Below are positions 49,174 through 57,516 of a stretch of DNA of 64,000 nucleotides, in pieces (the first letter of the stretch is position 1; each line of letters starts with the position of its first letter). The stretch covers positions 434,001-498,000 of the forward strand of contig CAJUKZ010000001.1 in the NCBI GenBank assembly GCA_910586995.1. The letters are read 5' to 3'. The DNA comes from an uncultured Muribaculaceae bacterium (lineage in GTDB: Bacteria; Bacteroidota; Bacteroidia; Bacteroidales; Muribaculaceae). The notes below the pieces were generated by a model. The model was not told where the DNA came from and did no database searches. It saw nothing but the letters and a program-made list of their open reading frames with translations. The translations under genes and the position numbers were made by a program.

Positions 49174-50670
49174 ATGTATTTATTAGGTTACGACATTGGC
49201 AGCTCGTCGGTGAAAGCTGCTATAGTGGATGCAGTCACCGGAGAGTGTATAGCATCTGATTTTTATCCACGTCAGGAAGCTCCTATCAAGGCATTGCGTG
49301 CCGGATGGGCTGAGCAAGATCCTGCCCAATGGTGGCAATATCTAAAGGAAGCCACAGCATCGGTTCTGGCTATGTCGAAAATAGAGCCTTCCGGCATCAA
49401 GGCGATAGGCATATCATATCAGATGCACGGTCTTGTGGCTGTGGACCGCGAGCATGAGGTATTGCGCGATGCTATCATCTGGTGTGATTCGCGCGGCGTG
49501 CCTTTCGGGGCGAAAGCTTTCGCCGAGCTTGGACCAGATAATGTGTTGCCGAGACTGCTTAATTCGCCTGGCAACTTCACAGCAGCCAAACTCAAATGGA
49601 TGAAGGACAATGAGCCGGATCTGTTTGAGAGGATATATAAGGTTATGCTCCCCGGCGACTATATCGCCATGCGGCTTACCGGTGAGATCTGCACCAATCC
49701 GGAAGGGCTGTCGGAATACATGCTGTGGGACTTCAGCAGTAATGCTTCGGCTGATTTTCTGCTTGATTATTACGGCTTTCCACGCGACATACTTCCGCAG
49801 GTGGGGGAGACTTTCAGCGAGCAGGGTCAAGTGACGGCTGCTGCGGCCGCCGAACTCGGATTGGCGGAAGGTACGCCTGTCACCTACCGAGCCGGAGATC
49901 AGCCCAACAATGCTCTGTCGCTCAATGTGTTCAATCCCGGAGAAATAGCATCTACCGCAGGTACATCCGGCGTAGTATACGGCATAAATGGCACTGTGGA
50001 CTATGATCCGCTGAGTCGTGTCAATAACTTTGCTCATGTTAATCATACTGCCTCGCAGCCCCGGATAGGAGTCATGACGTGCATCAACGGTACGGGGATA
50101 CTTAACTCCTGGATCAGGCGCAACGTAGCACCTGAAGGCATGTCATATGCCATGATGAATGATGAGGCGTCGACTGTAGCTCCCGGTTCTGAGGGCATCA
50201 GCATATTGCCTTTCGGCAACGGTGCGGAGCGTGTGCTTGAAAACCGCGACATCGGTTGCTCGTTCCACGGCATCAACTTCAACATACACCGTCGCGCCCA
50301 CTTGCTTCGGGCTGCTCAGGAGGGCATAGTCTTTTCGTTTATGTACGGCATAGAGATAATGGAGCGTATCGGTCTGCCTGTCAATAGAATTCATGCCGGA
50401 AATGCCAATATGTTCCTCAGTCCCGTCTTCCGTGAGACTCTGGCTTCGGTGAGCGATGCGGCGATAGATCTGTACGACACCGACGGAGCAATCGGTGCGG
50501 CTCGCGGAGCCGGCATTGGAGCAGGTATCTACAAGTCGCCAGCCGAGGCGTTCGCCACATTGAGGCGTATAGACACTGTCTATCCGGCAACCGACCGGAC
50601 TCCATATATTGAAGCCTATGCGCGTTGGAAAGAATGTCTTGCCCGCGAATTGGCTAAAGAAATCAAATGA
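49174..50670 (+). CDS. xylB: xylulokinase
   Basis: FGGY-family kinase that phosphorylates D-xylulose to xylulose 5-phosphate for the pentose phosphate pathway. The 498-residue chain has the N-terminal ATPase motif LGYDIGSSSVKAAIVD, substrate segment GISYQMHGLVAVD, WCDSRG, the middle TAGTSGVVYG and late HAGNANMFLSPVFRETLAS and GAARGAGIGAG. First gene of xylB-xylA-transporter; xylA follows 30 nt later. Confidence 0.95.
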   Translation: MYLLGYDIGSSSVKAAIVDAVTGECIASDFYPRQEAPIKALRAGWAEQDPAQWWQYLKEATASVLAMSKIEPSGIKAIGISYQMHGLVAVDREHEVLRDAIIWCDSRGVPFGAKAFAELGPDNVLPRLLNSPGNFTAAKLKWMKDNEPDLFERIYKVMLPGDYIAMRLTGEICTNPEGLSEYMLWDFSSNASADFLLDYYGFPRDILPQVGETFSEQGQVTAAAAAELGLAEGTPVTYRAGDQPNNALSLNVFNPGEIASTAGTSGVVYGINGTVDYDPLSRVNNFAHVNHTASQPRIGVMTCINGTGILNSWIRRNVAPEGMSYAMMNDEASTVAPGSEGISILPFGNGAERVLENRDIGCSFHGINFNIHRRAHLLRAAQEGIVFSFMYGIEIMERIGLPVNRIHAGNANMFLSPVFRETLASVSDAAIDLYDTDGAIGAARGAGIGAGIYKSPAEAFATLRRIDTVYPATDRTPYIEAYARWKECLARELAKEIK

Positions 50671-50700
50671 AATTACAAACCATAAAAAACATATACAACC

Positions 50701-52014
50701 ATGACTAAAGAGTATTTTCCCGAGATAGGAAAAATCAAATTTGAAGGCACACAGAGCTATAATCCTCTGGCCTACCGTTACTACGACGCCGACCGTATCG
50801 TGCTCGGCAAACCGATGAAAGAATGGCTGAAGTTCGCTATGGCCTGGTGGCACACTCTCACAGCCGAGGGCAGTGACCAGTTTGGCGGAGGTACAAAGAA
50901 ATTCCCGTGGAACGATGCCGCCGACGAGATGACTGCCGCAAAGCAGCGTGTGGATGCAGGCTTCGAGATCATGCAGAAGCTCGGAATTGAATATTTCTGC
51001 TTCCATGATGTAGACCTCATAGGTGATCCTGCCGACATTGCCGAATATGAGAGCCGCATGAAGGAGATCACAGAATACCTGAAAGCCAAGATGGAGGCTA
51101 CGGGGATCAAGAACCTCTGGGGCACAGCCAATGTCTTCTCAAACGCCCGCTACATGAATGGCGCTGCTACAAATCCGGATTTCGACGTGGTTGCGCGCGC
51201 TTGCGTACAGATAAAGAATGCCATCGACGCTACCATCGCTCTTGGTGGCACAAGCTATGTCTTCTGGGGAGGCCGCGAAGGCTATATGAGCTTGCTCAAT
51301 ACCGATCAGAAGCGTGAAAAGGAACACTTGGCCACAATGCTCAAGATGGCCCGCGACTATGCCCGCGCCAAAGGTTTCAAGGGTACTTTCCTGATCGAGC
51401 CAAAACCGATGGAGCCGTCGAAGCATCAGTACGATGTCGATACCGAGACAGTGATAGGTTTCCTAAAGGCAAATGGCCTGGATAAGGATTTCAAGGTAAA
51501 CATCGAGGTCAATCATGCTACTCTGGCCGGCCATACATTCGAACACGAGCTGGCGGTAGCCGTAGACAACGGCATGCTCGGTTCTATCGACGCCAACCGT
51601 GGAGACTATCAGAATGGCTGGGATACCGATCAGTTCCCTATCGACAACTATGAACTGACACAGGCCATGATGCAGATCATACGTAACGGTGGATTTACGG
51701 ACGGAGGTACAAACTTCGACGCCAAAACCCGTCGCAACTCCACCGATCTGGAGGACATATTCATCGCCCATATCGCAGGCATGGATGCTATGGCGCGCGC
51801 CCTGCTCAGTGCTGCCGACGTGCTCGAGAAGTCGCCTTACCGTAAGATGCTTGCCGATAGGTATGCAAGCTTCGATTCGGGCGAGGGCAAGAAATTCGAG
51901 GAAGGCAAACTTACTCTCGAGGATGCAGTGGCATATGCCAAAGCCAATGGCGAGCCTGCATGCACTTCCGGCAAACAGGAGCTCTACGAAGCTATAGTCA
52001 ATATGTATGCCTGA
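50701..52014 (+). CDS. xylA: xylose isomerase
   Basis: Metal-dependent TIM-barrel enzyme converting D-xylose to D-xylulose. At 437 residues it is a class II enzyme. Catalytic and metal segments: FCFHDVDL with the base histidine, VFWGGREGY, FKGTFLIEPKPMEPSKHQYD, KVNIEVNHATLAGHTFEHEL and GSIDANRGDYQNGWDTDQFP. Codon bias is moderate to strong. It sits between xylB and a sugar transporter, a complete uptake and entry route for xylose. Confidence 0.98.
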   Translation: MTKEYFPEIGKIKFEGTQSYNPLAYRYYDADRIVLGKPMKEWLKFAMAWWHTLTAEGSDQFGGGTKKFPWNDAADEMTAAKQRVDAGFEIMQKLGIEYFCFHDVDLIGDPADIAEYESRMKEITEYLKAKMEATGIKNLWGTANVFSNARYMNGAATNPDFDVVARACVQIKNAIDATIALGGTSYVFWGGREGYMSLLNTDQKREKEHLATMLKMARDYARAKGFKGTFLIEPKPMEPSKHQYDVDTETVIGFLKANGLDKDFKVNIEVNHATLAGHTFEHELAVAVDNGMLGSIDANRGDYQNGWDTDQFPIDNYELTQAMMQIIRNGGFTDGGTNFDAKTRRNSTDLEDIFIAHIAGMDAMARALLSAADVLEKSPYRKMLADRYASFDSGEGKKFEEGKLTLEDAVAYAKANGEPACTSGKQELYEAIVNMYA

Positions 52015-52133
52015 TTCACGTCCCGGTCTGCGCCGGTAGTGGATCATCTACATCTCGGAAAACAATTGCCGCCTGCGTGACTCAGATGGTCGCGTAGGTG
52101 GCATTTTCAAGATTAAATCCTTATTATATTCCC

Positions 52134-53657
52134 ATGAAAGCAACCAATCAAACCATCAGCCCTGAATTCGTGGCTTCGCTGCCGTCCGCCGGCTCGAAGA
52201 GCTATCTCTATTCTATTGTTCTTGTGGCAGTGCTCGGTGGACTTCTTTTCGGCTATGACACAGCCGTGATCTCAGGAGCGGAGAAGGGCCTGCAGGCCTT
52301 CTTTCTCGGAGCGCGGGATTTTGTATACACCGATGTTATCCACGGCATCACATCCTCGTCGGCTCTTATCGGCTGTATTGTCGGCTCTGCGCTGTCGGGA
52401 TTTTTCGCCAACTACTTCGGCCGTAAGCGTTCGCTTGTGATAGCCGGTGTCTTCTTCCTGCTCTCGGCTCTTGGATCTTACTATCCCGAGTTCATGCTAT
52501 ACGAAAAAGGCGTCCCTCACATGGGACTTCTTGTGGTCTTCAACATCTACCGAATTATCGGCGGTATTGGTGTCGGCCTTGCATCCGCCGTTTGTCCGAT
52601 GTACATAGCGGAGGTATCGCCTGCCAATATCCGTGGCACGCTCGTGAGCTGGAATCAGTTTGCCATAATCTTTGGCCAGCTTGTCGTCTATTTTGTCAAT
52701 TTCATGATCCTTGGCGAGCATACCCAGCCTGTGATTGAACGTATCGGTGAGACTGTCTATCAGGTAAGTGCCTCATCAGATCCCTGGACGGTGGAGACGG
52801 GATGGCGCTATATGTTCGGTTCGGAAGCATTTGTCGCCGCAGCATTTACTATTCTGGCTTGTTTTATTCCGATGTCGCCGCGTTTTCTTGCTATGAAAGG
52901 CCGCGAGCGTTCGGCATTGAGTGTGCTTGCGCGCATCAATGGTGCGGAGAAAGGCCGTGAGATTCTCGACAGCATCCGGCGTTCCGATTCAGTAGCCTCC
53001 ACACGCCTGTTCTCTTTCGGTATCATGGTTATATTTATAGGTGTCATGCTGTCTGTGTTCCAGCAGGCTGTCGGTATCAATGCAGTGCTGTATTACGCAC
53101 CGCGCATCTTTGAGTCGATGGGTATGGGCAATCCGATGGTGCAGACAGTGATCATGGGTATCGTTAACATATCATTCACGCTTGTCGCCATATTTACGGT
53201 AGAGCGCCTTGGACGCAAGCCGCTGCTTATAACAGGTTCGCTCGGTATGGGAATCGGTGCGCTTGGCGTAGCTTTGAGCAATGTGATCGACGTGCCTTCG
53301 GCTGTCCCGGTTGTCAGCATCATGCTGTATTCCGCCTGCTTCATGTTCTCGTGGGGCCCTATCTGTTGGGTGTTGATCTCCGAGATCTTCCCCAATACGA
53401 TCCGTGGGGCAGCGGTCGCTATTGCAGTAGCTTTCCAGTGGATATTCAATTTCATAGTGTCCTCAACATTTGTGCCGATGTACAACATGCAGTTGGGCGC
53501 TATGGGCGACCGGTTCGGACATATGTTCGCCTATCTTCTCTACGGTGTCATCTGCATTGTGGCAGCATGGTTTGTCTGGCGTCTTGTGCCTGAGACCAAG
53601 GGTAAGACACTCGAGGATATGACACGCCTTTGGCAGAACCGCAGAAACCGTAAGTAG
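52134..53657 (+). CDS. xylE: D-xylose-proton symporter-like MFS sugar transporter
   Basis: Sugar porter family (MFS) protein of 507 residues from MKATNQTISPEF at 52134; the 12-codon upstream extension lacks support. About 12 membrane helices, with family marks GGLLFGYDTAVISGA (helix 1), FGRKRSLVIAG, RIIGGIGVGLASAVCPMYIAE, PMSPRFLAMKGR in the central loop, FQQAVGINAVLYYAPRIF, ERLGRKPLL and the terminal PETKGKTLEDM. Context after xylB and xylA supports xylose as substrate. A terminator follows. Confidence 0.93.
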   Translation: MKATNQTISPEFVASLPSAGSKSYLYSIVLVAVLGGLLFGYDTAVISGAEKGLQAFFLGARDFVYTDVIHGITSSSALIGCIVGSALSGFFANYFGRKRSLVIAGVFFLLSALGSYYPEFMLYEKGVPHMGLLVVFNIYRIIGGIGVGLASAVCPMYIAEVSPANIRGTLVSWNQFAIIFGQLVVYFVNFMILGEHTQPVIERIGETVYQVSASSDPWTVETGWRYMFGSEAFVAAAFTILACFIPMSPRFLAMKGRERSALSVLARINGAEKGREILDSIRRSDSVASTRLFSFGIMVIFIGVMLSVFQQAVGINAVLYYAPRIFESMGMGNPMVQTVIMGIVNISFTLVAIFTVERLGRKPLLITGSLGMGIGALGVALSNVIDVPSAVPVVSIMLYSACFMFSWGPICWVLISEIFPNTIRGAAVAIAVAFQWIFNFIVSSTFVPMYNMQLGAMGDRFGHMFAYLLYGVICIVAAWFVWRLVPETKGKTLEDMTRLWQNRRNRK

Positions 53658-53672
53658 TCGGCTTCTAAGATC

Positions 53673-53722
53673 AAAAAAAGTCTGCAAGACTGTGCGCGAT
53701 AGCAAGTCTTGCAGACTTTTTT
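53673..53722. terminator. bidirectional terminator of the xyl operon and ridA
   Basis: Perfect stem AAAAGTCTGCAAGAC (ending 53690) with GTCTTGCAGACTTTT (53706-53720), T run on the + side and A run on the other, between convergent units. Confidence 0.9.
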
Positions 53723-53743
53723 ATTTTTGTGGTTGGCAGTTTG

Positions 53744-54118
53744 TCAGCGCACGGCGATGACTTCTACTTCTACAAGCACCTGCTTGGGAAGTTCGCGCAC
53801 GGCCACGGCGGAGCGTGCGGGATATGGCTCGCTGAAGTTGGCTGCGTAAACTTCGTTCATAGGTCCGAAAAGGCTCATATCGGCGAGGAATACTGTGGTT
53901 TTTACCACGTTGTCCAATGTAAGACCTGCCTCGGCAAGTATGCCCTTGACGTTTGCAATGGCCTGTTCTGTCTGAGCGGTGATGCCTTCAGGAATCTCAC
54001 CGGTAGCAGGATTGATAGGTATCTGACCTGAGGCATATACAAAAGAGCCTGTGTCGATGGCCTGGCTGTACGGACCGATAGCGCCCGGAGCGGCTGTGGT
54101 TGAGATAACTTTCTTCAT
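53744..54118 (-). CDS. ridA: RidA family reactive imine/enamine deaminase
   Basis: Small trimeric enzyme of 124 residues that hydrolyses 2-aminoacrylate and related enamine/imine intermediates. Marks: APGAIGPYSQAIDTGSFVYASGQIP, VKTTVFLADMSLFGPMNEVYAANF and PARSAVAVRELPKQVLVEVEVIAV, with the substrate-binding arginine in ARSAVAVR. The start at 54118 (MKKVISTTAAPG) matches the family; the open frame upstream enters the esterase gene. Confidence 0.96.
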   Translation of the reverse strand: MKKVISTTAAPGAIGPYSQAIDTGSFVYASGQIPINPATGEIPEGITAQTEQAIANVKGILAEAGLTLDNVVKTTVFLADMSLFGPMNEVYAANFSEPYPARSAVAVRELPKQVLVEVEVIAVR

Positions 54119-54159
54119 GATTGCTATATGTTTTTTTATGGGATTTGGAATATTGAGAT

Positions 54160-55347
54160 TTATTCTGTGGTTGCGGGCGTAAAAACTTTTGTCTCCGAGA
54201 ATCCGGGATACTTCAGGATGGCCGTCACACTGTCTCCGTCTGTATGATATTCGATTTCGGGAGAGCCTATGGCCGGAATAAACGCTACCGAACCATTGGG
54301 CATATGAATCCAGCGTCCGGGTGTAGTGAAAGGTGTCCACTTCTCATGTCCGCGCTGAGTCACGCGTGAAGCCAGTTCGCTGCCAATCTGATTCACGCCC
54401 GCATGGCTGAAGTGCACGTATCCGTTGAATGGTTCTTCGAACTGCATCTCGAAGTCATCTGTGTCCACTATCTCCACCTGTCCGAACGTTTCCGCTACTT
54501 CGTCCTGGGCATCGCGTACACCTTGTCCGTATTGGGTCGATCCTGATGGAGTTACTTTTGATTCGCCCGGTTTCACGATATGCCCTATGTAGATCCGTCC
54601 TTGCGGAAATCCAAGATCGGTGTTTATCCTGTCGATCAGTCGTACGAGGGATTCCTTGTAGTAATCTTTGTCCGAGTACTGGTCGGCGCATCCCTGCATC
54701 CACCACACTCCCGCAAGCCGAGGATGCTTTCCTGAAGCTAACAGGTCTGATATGGCAGGTTTGAAAATGTTTTCGTAGAAGTAGTTCCAATTATGGTCGT
54801 CGAGCGTATTGGCCCATGACGAAATTGCAGAGCCGGATACTCCGAGTTTAATCACGTATAGCTCGGACTCCGGCATGGCTGTCAGGAAGTCGCGTCCGAA
54901 GCTTCCCTCCATGCCTCGACGCCCTTGTGCACAGTCCACGCCATCGCATGTGCTGTATGTCCCATAGCCGTGTATCATGTTCATGGCTGTGCGACCTTCG
55001 GTATTCTCGTTGCGATACCACAGGTCAAGCCATCCGGGTTCTACGTCGGTCACAGCGCCGTCCCTTACCCACCTTGCGCTTTCGCCGAGCGCGTTTGTAG
55101 GCTGATTCTGCACCTCGCAGCTTCTGTACCATATCTTCATCCGGCCTGTGTTGGCATCTGATGTATACCACTGTTTCATAAGGCTGTCGATAGGCGCTTC
55201 GTACATGGCAGATCCATCGGCGTTCGATTGTCCGATCGTTATGAACACCGGAACTTCATTATCGGAAGCCGTTGCGTGAAATGCAGCCGCAAGCATCGTG
55301 ATGGTTGCGGCGAATATCTTTTTACATGGCAGAAGTCTGATATGCAT
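54160..55347 (-). CDS. exported sialate O-acetylesterase-like (SASA domain) protein
   Basis: Protein of 395 residues with a signal peptide (about 1-27, IFAATITMLAAAFHATAS). An SGNH-type esterase domain runs from VPVFITIGQSNADGSA, carrying the nucleophile Ser in GQSN, through LYVIKLGVSGSAISSWA and LAGVWWMQGCADQYSDKDYYKESLVRLI to VHFSHAGVNQIGSELA with the catalytic-type His. This is the carbohydrate esterase fold of PF03629 that removes acetyl groups from sialic acid or xylan. With a xylose operon adjacent, acetylxylan is as likely as sialate (inference). A C-terminal 60-residue beta-rich segment follows. Confidence 0.8.
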   Translation of the reverse strand: MHIRLLPCKKIFAATITMLAAAFHATASDNEVPVFITIGQSNADGSAMYEAPIDSLMKQWYTSDANTGRMKIWYRSCEVQNQPTNALGESARWVRDGAVTDVEPGWLDLWYRNENTEGRTAMNMIHGYGTYSTCDGVDCAQGRRGMEGSFGRDFLTAMPESELYVIKLGVSGSAISSWANTLDDHNWNYFYENIFKPAISDLLASGKHPRLAGVWWMQGCADQYSDKDYYKESLVRLIDRINTDLGFPQGRIYIGHIVKPGESKVTPSGSTQYGQGVRDAQDEVAETFGQVEIVDTDDFEMQFEEPFNGYVHFSHAGVNQIGSELASRVTQRGHEKWTPFTTPGRWIHMPNGSVAFIPAIGSPEIEYHTDGDSVTAILKYPGFSETKVFTPATTE

Positions 55348-55445
55348 GGCGGTCTATATTGTTGAATATATGTCAGGACTACATTGGTGGAATCCGGGTG
55401 TAAATATACGCAAAATTTATCTTACTGAGGCCAATGATGTCCCTA

Positions 55446-55487
55446 AAAAAGCAGGTGACTGCGCTTCTTGCAAAGCACAGTCACCTG
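55446..55487 (-). terminator. intrinsic terminator of the rpsF-rpsR-rplI operon
   Basis: Perfect 10-bp stem CAGGTGACTG (55452-55461) with CAGTCACCTG (55478-55487). On the minus strand it is followed by CTTTTTT. Confidence 0.88.
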
Positions 55488-55522
55488 TGTGGTGTCTCTC
55501 CTTGGGAGGAGTATGTCGTTAT

Positions 55523-55966
55523 TTATTCTGCGACAACCTCGAAAGGAATTTCAACGCTCACTTCCTTGTGGAGCTTGACAGTGGCGGTGTAGTTGCCTAC
55601 TTCCTTCACTGATTCCTTGATGGAGATGAGCTTGCGGTCTACGTTGTGACCGAGCTTTTCGAGAGCTTCTGCAATCTGGATAGCGTTTACAGATCCGAAT
55701 ACTGTGCCTGTTGCGCTCACCTTTGCACCGATTGTCAGAGCTACGTCCTGGAGCTGAGCTGCAAGAGCTTCTGCGTCGGCTTTGATTTTTGCGAGCTTGT
55801 GCTGGCGCTGGCGCTGGTTCTCGGCCAGTTGCTTCAGTGCGGAGGGAGTGGCGACAACAGCTTTGCCCTGGGGAATGAGGTAGTTGCGGCCGTAACCGTC
55901 CTTCACTTCTACGACATCGTCCTTGTATCCAAGGTTGGTGACGTCTTCTTTGAGAATTATCTTCAT
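55523..55966 (-). CDS. rplI: 50S ribosomal protein L9
   Basis: Elongated ribosomal protein at the base of the L1 stalk; 147 residues. N-terminal domain MKIILKEDVTNLGYKDDVVEVKDGYGRNYLIPQGKAV, long connecting helix (PSALKQLAENQRQRQHKLAKIKADAEAL) and C-terminal domain (GKVSATGTVFGSVNAIQIAEAL-like). Last gene of the conserved rpsF-rpsR-rplI operon. Confidence 0.98.
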   Translation of the reverse strand: MKIILKEDVTNLGYKDDVVEVKDGYGRNYLIPQGKAVVATPSALKQLAENQRQRQHKLAKIKADAEALAAQLQDVALTIGAKVSATGTVFGSVNAIQIAEALEKLGHNVDRKLISIKESVKEVGNYTATVKLHKEVSVEIPFEVVAE

Positions 55967-55996
55967 TGTGTGATGTGTCGTTTGGTCAGAGATGGT

Positions 55997-56263
55997 TTAT
56001 TTCATCAAGTCAGTAACGTAAGGCAGGAGTGCCAGGTGGCGTGCACGCTTCACGGCCTGTGCCACGCGGCGCTGGAATTTCAGCGATGTGCCGGTGATAC
56101 GGCGGGGAAGGATCTTGCCCTGCTCGTTGAGGAACTTCTTCAGGAAGTCGGGGTCCTTGTAGTCGATATACTTGATGCCACTTCTTTTGAAACGGCAGTA
56201 TTTTTTCTTTTTCACGTCCACCGACAGGGGAGTGAGGTAGCGGATTTCTGATTGCTGTGCCAT
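55997..56263 (-). CDS. rpsR: 30S ribosomal protein S18
   Basis: Small-subunit protein that forms a heterodimer with S6 on the platform; 88 residues. Signature YCRFKRSGIKYIDYKDPDFLKKFLNEQGKILPRRITGTSLKFQRRVAQAVKRARHLALLPY, split across the normal S18 fold. It starts 3 nt after the rpsF stop codon, consistent with balanced synthesis. Confidence 0.98.
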   Translation of the reverse strand: MAQQSEIRYLTPLSVDVKKKKYCRFKRSGIKYIDYKDPDFLKKFLNEQGKILPRRITGTSLKFQRRVAQAVKRARHLALLPYVTDLMK

Positions 56264-56266
56264 GGT

Positions 56267-56647
56267 TTATGCCTCCTTGTTTTCGGGTTCAACGTTGGTG
56301 GTTTCTGCTGCGGGCTTGCTGGCCTTGAGGCTGCGACGCTTTGCTGCATATTCGGCTGCGTACTTGTCAAGACGGAATGTGAGGAATCGCAGAACGCGCT
56401 CGTCGCGACGGAATGCGGTCTCCAGTGCCTTAACCGACTTGGGATCAGCGTCGAATTCTACCAGGGCATAGAAGCCTGTCGACTTCTTTTCAATGGGATA
56501 AGCGAGCTTGCGCAGACCCCAGAGTTCTTCGTTCACGATGGATGCGCCTGACTCGGTCAGCACCTTGGTGAACTTTTCTACCGCTTCCTTCATCTGTGCG
56601 TCAGACAAAACGGGAGTTAAAATGAAAACGGTTTCGTACTTGTTCAT
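56267..56647 (-). CDS. rpsF: 30S ribosomal protein S6
   Basis: Small-subunit protein of 126 residues: ferredoxin-like fold with YETVFILTPVLSDAQMKEAVEKF, GLRKLAYPIEKKSTGFYALVEFDA and DERVLRFLTFRLDKYAAEYA. The C-terminal extension (KPAAETTNVEPENKEA) is acidic and variable. First gene of its operon, with a full promoter about 60 nt upstream. Confidence 0.98.
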   Translation of the reverse strand: MNKYETVFILTPVLSDAQMKEAVEKFTKVLTESGASIVNEELWGLRKLAYPIEKKSTGFYALVEFDADPKSVKALETAFRRDERVLRFLTFRLDKYAAEYAAKRRSLKASKPAAETTNVEPENKEA

Positions 56648-56706
56648 TTTTGTTGTTAATAAAATGAGTATTAATAATATAGCCGTAGATTACGGCTTTT
56701 CGGCTG

Positions 56707-56737
56707 CAAAATTACGAATTTCCCCTCTAACTGCCAA
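56707..56737 (-). promoter_or_regulatory. Bacteroidetes-type promoter of rpsF-rpsR-rplI
   Basis: Minus strand TTG (56737-56735), 20 nt, TAATTTTG (56714-56707). The leader before rpsF would be about 50 nt, long enough for a ribosomal-protein autoregulatory element, though I see no clear hairpin. Confidence 0.75.
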
Positions 56738-56783
56738 GTTTTCCGCAGATTATTTTTTGTAGAGTCAACTGGCAACTGCAATA

Positions 56784-57149
56784 TTAATGGTCTTTAATAT
56801 AGTCTCCAAATTTTTCGGAGATTATCTTGTCCACATCCTTTTTAAGATTAGGGATATGGCGTATCACAAGCCCCCATAAAAACTCAGGCTTTACAGAGTC
56901 GTAGCCGTGGATAATACGATTGCGGGTATCAATTATCGCTCTCGCATTTGGCAATGGAAAATCTTGTTGAATTTTGAGTATCCGGTTAATCGCTTCCCCC
57001 ATAATCTCGGCTTTTCTCTCCACCGCACTCCTGCGGAGATAATCTTTTTCAAAGACATCGTAGATCATAGGATAGCCGACAAAATAGCTTTCCACTTCAT
57101 CTATAGCTCTTTTGACATCGTAGAGATAGACGGCGATAAATTCATCCAT
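56784..57149 (-). CDS. HepT-like (DUF86) ribonuclease/toxin domain protein
   Basis: HEPN-fold protein of 121 residues. The diagnostic RX4HXY motif is present as RNRIIHGY (about 83-90), in a helical context (VYLYDVKRAIDEVESYF; RRSAVERKAEIMGEAINRILK). With the nucleotidyltransferase encoded just upstream and overlapping by 8 nt, it forms a HepT/MntA-type toxin-antitoxin pair, in which MntA adds AMP to a tyrosine near the HEPN motif and silences the RNase. Tyr90 of the motif would be the acceptor by analogy. Confidence 0.88.
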   Translation of the reverse strand: MDEFIAVYLYDVKRAIDEVESYFVGYPMIYDVFEKDYLRRSAVERKAEIMGEAINRILKIQQDFPLPNARAIIDTRNRIIHGYDSVKPEFLWGLVIRHIPNLKKDVDKIISEKFGDYIKDH

Positions 57150-57447
57150 AAATCATTCTTTTTTTCTTGTCGACCAAAGCTTTGAAAACGGGGTTGAGGT
57201 TATTGCCATATTCAATCAGGTCGATCGTGCGGTTCAACAAATGCTCCAACGCATTGCGCAGAGCAAAGTAGTTGCTCACGTAATCAAATGTATCATGGTC
57301 AACCGGTTCAAAGTCCACAAGCAAGTCCACATCACTGTCGTCATTGAATTTATCTGTCAGGATAGAGCCAAATACAGCGAGGGTTTTGACTTTGTGCCTC
57401 CTGCACAAATCAATTATACGTTGTATGTTGAGTTCAATCAGATTCAT
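57142..57447 (-). CDS. MntA-like minimal nucleotidyltransferase (antitoxin)
   Basis: Minimal nucleotidyltransferase of 101 residues. The catalytic pattern GSX10DXD is exact: GS followed by ILTDKFNDDS and DVD, then LLVDFEPVDHDTFDY. In the MntA/HepT systems this enzyme AMPylates and neutralises the HEPN toxin encoded next. The two genes overlap by 8 nt, MntA first, so antitoxin and toxin are coupled. Its position beside the ribosomal operon suggests insertion into a core region. Confidence 0.9.
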   Translation of the reverse strand: MNLIELNIQRIIDLCRRHKVKTLAVFGSILTDKFNDDSDVDLLVDFEPVDHDTFDYVSNYFALRNALEHLLNRTIDLIEYGNNLNPVFKALVDKKKRMIYG

Positions 57448-57516
57448 ATCCGAAAATATAGCAGTTTACTTAAAAAATAACGCTTGCCTGTCTGAAATCG
57501 TTGGAATCCGGAGGTG

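Noticed and set aside
57142..57480. Two small + strand ORFs opposite the MntA-like gene
   Set aside because: Shadows of the nucleotidyltransferase gene, which has exact catalytic motifs on the other strand.
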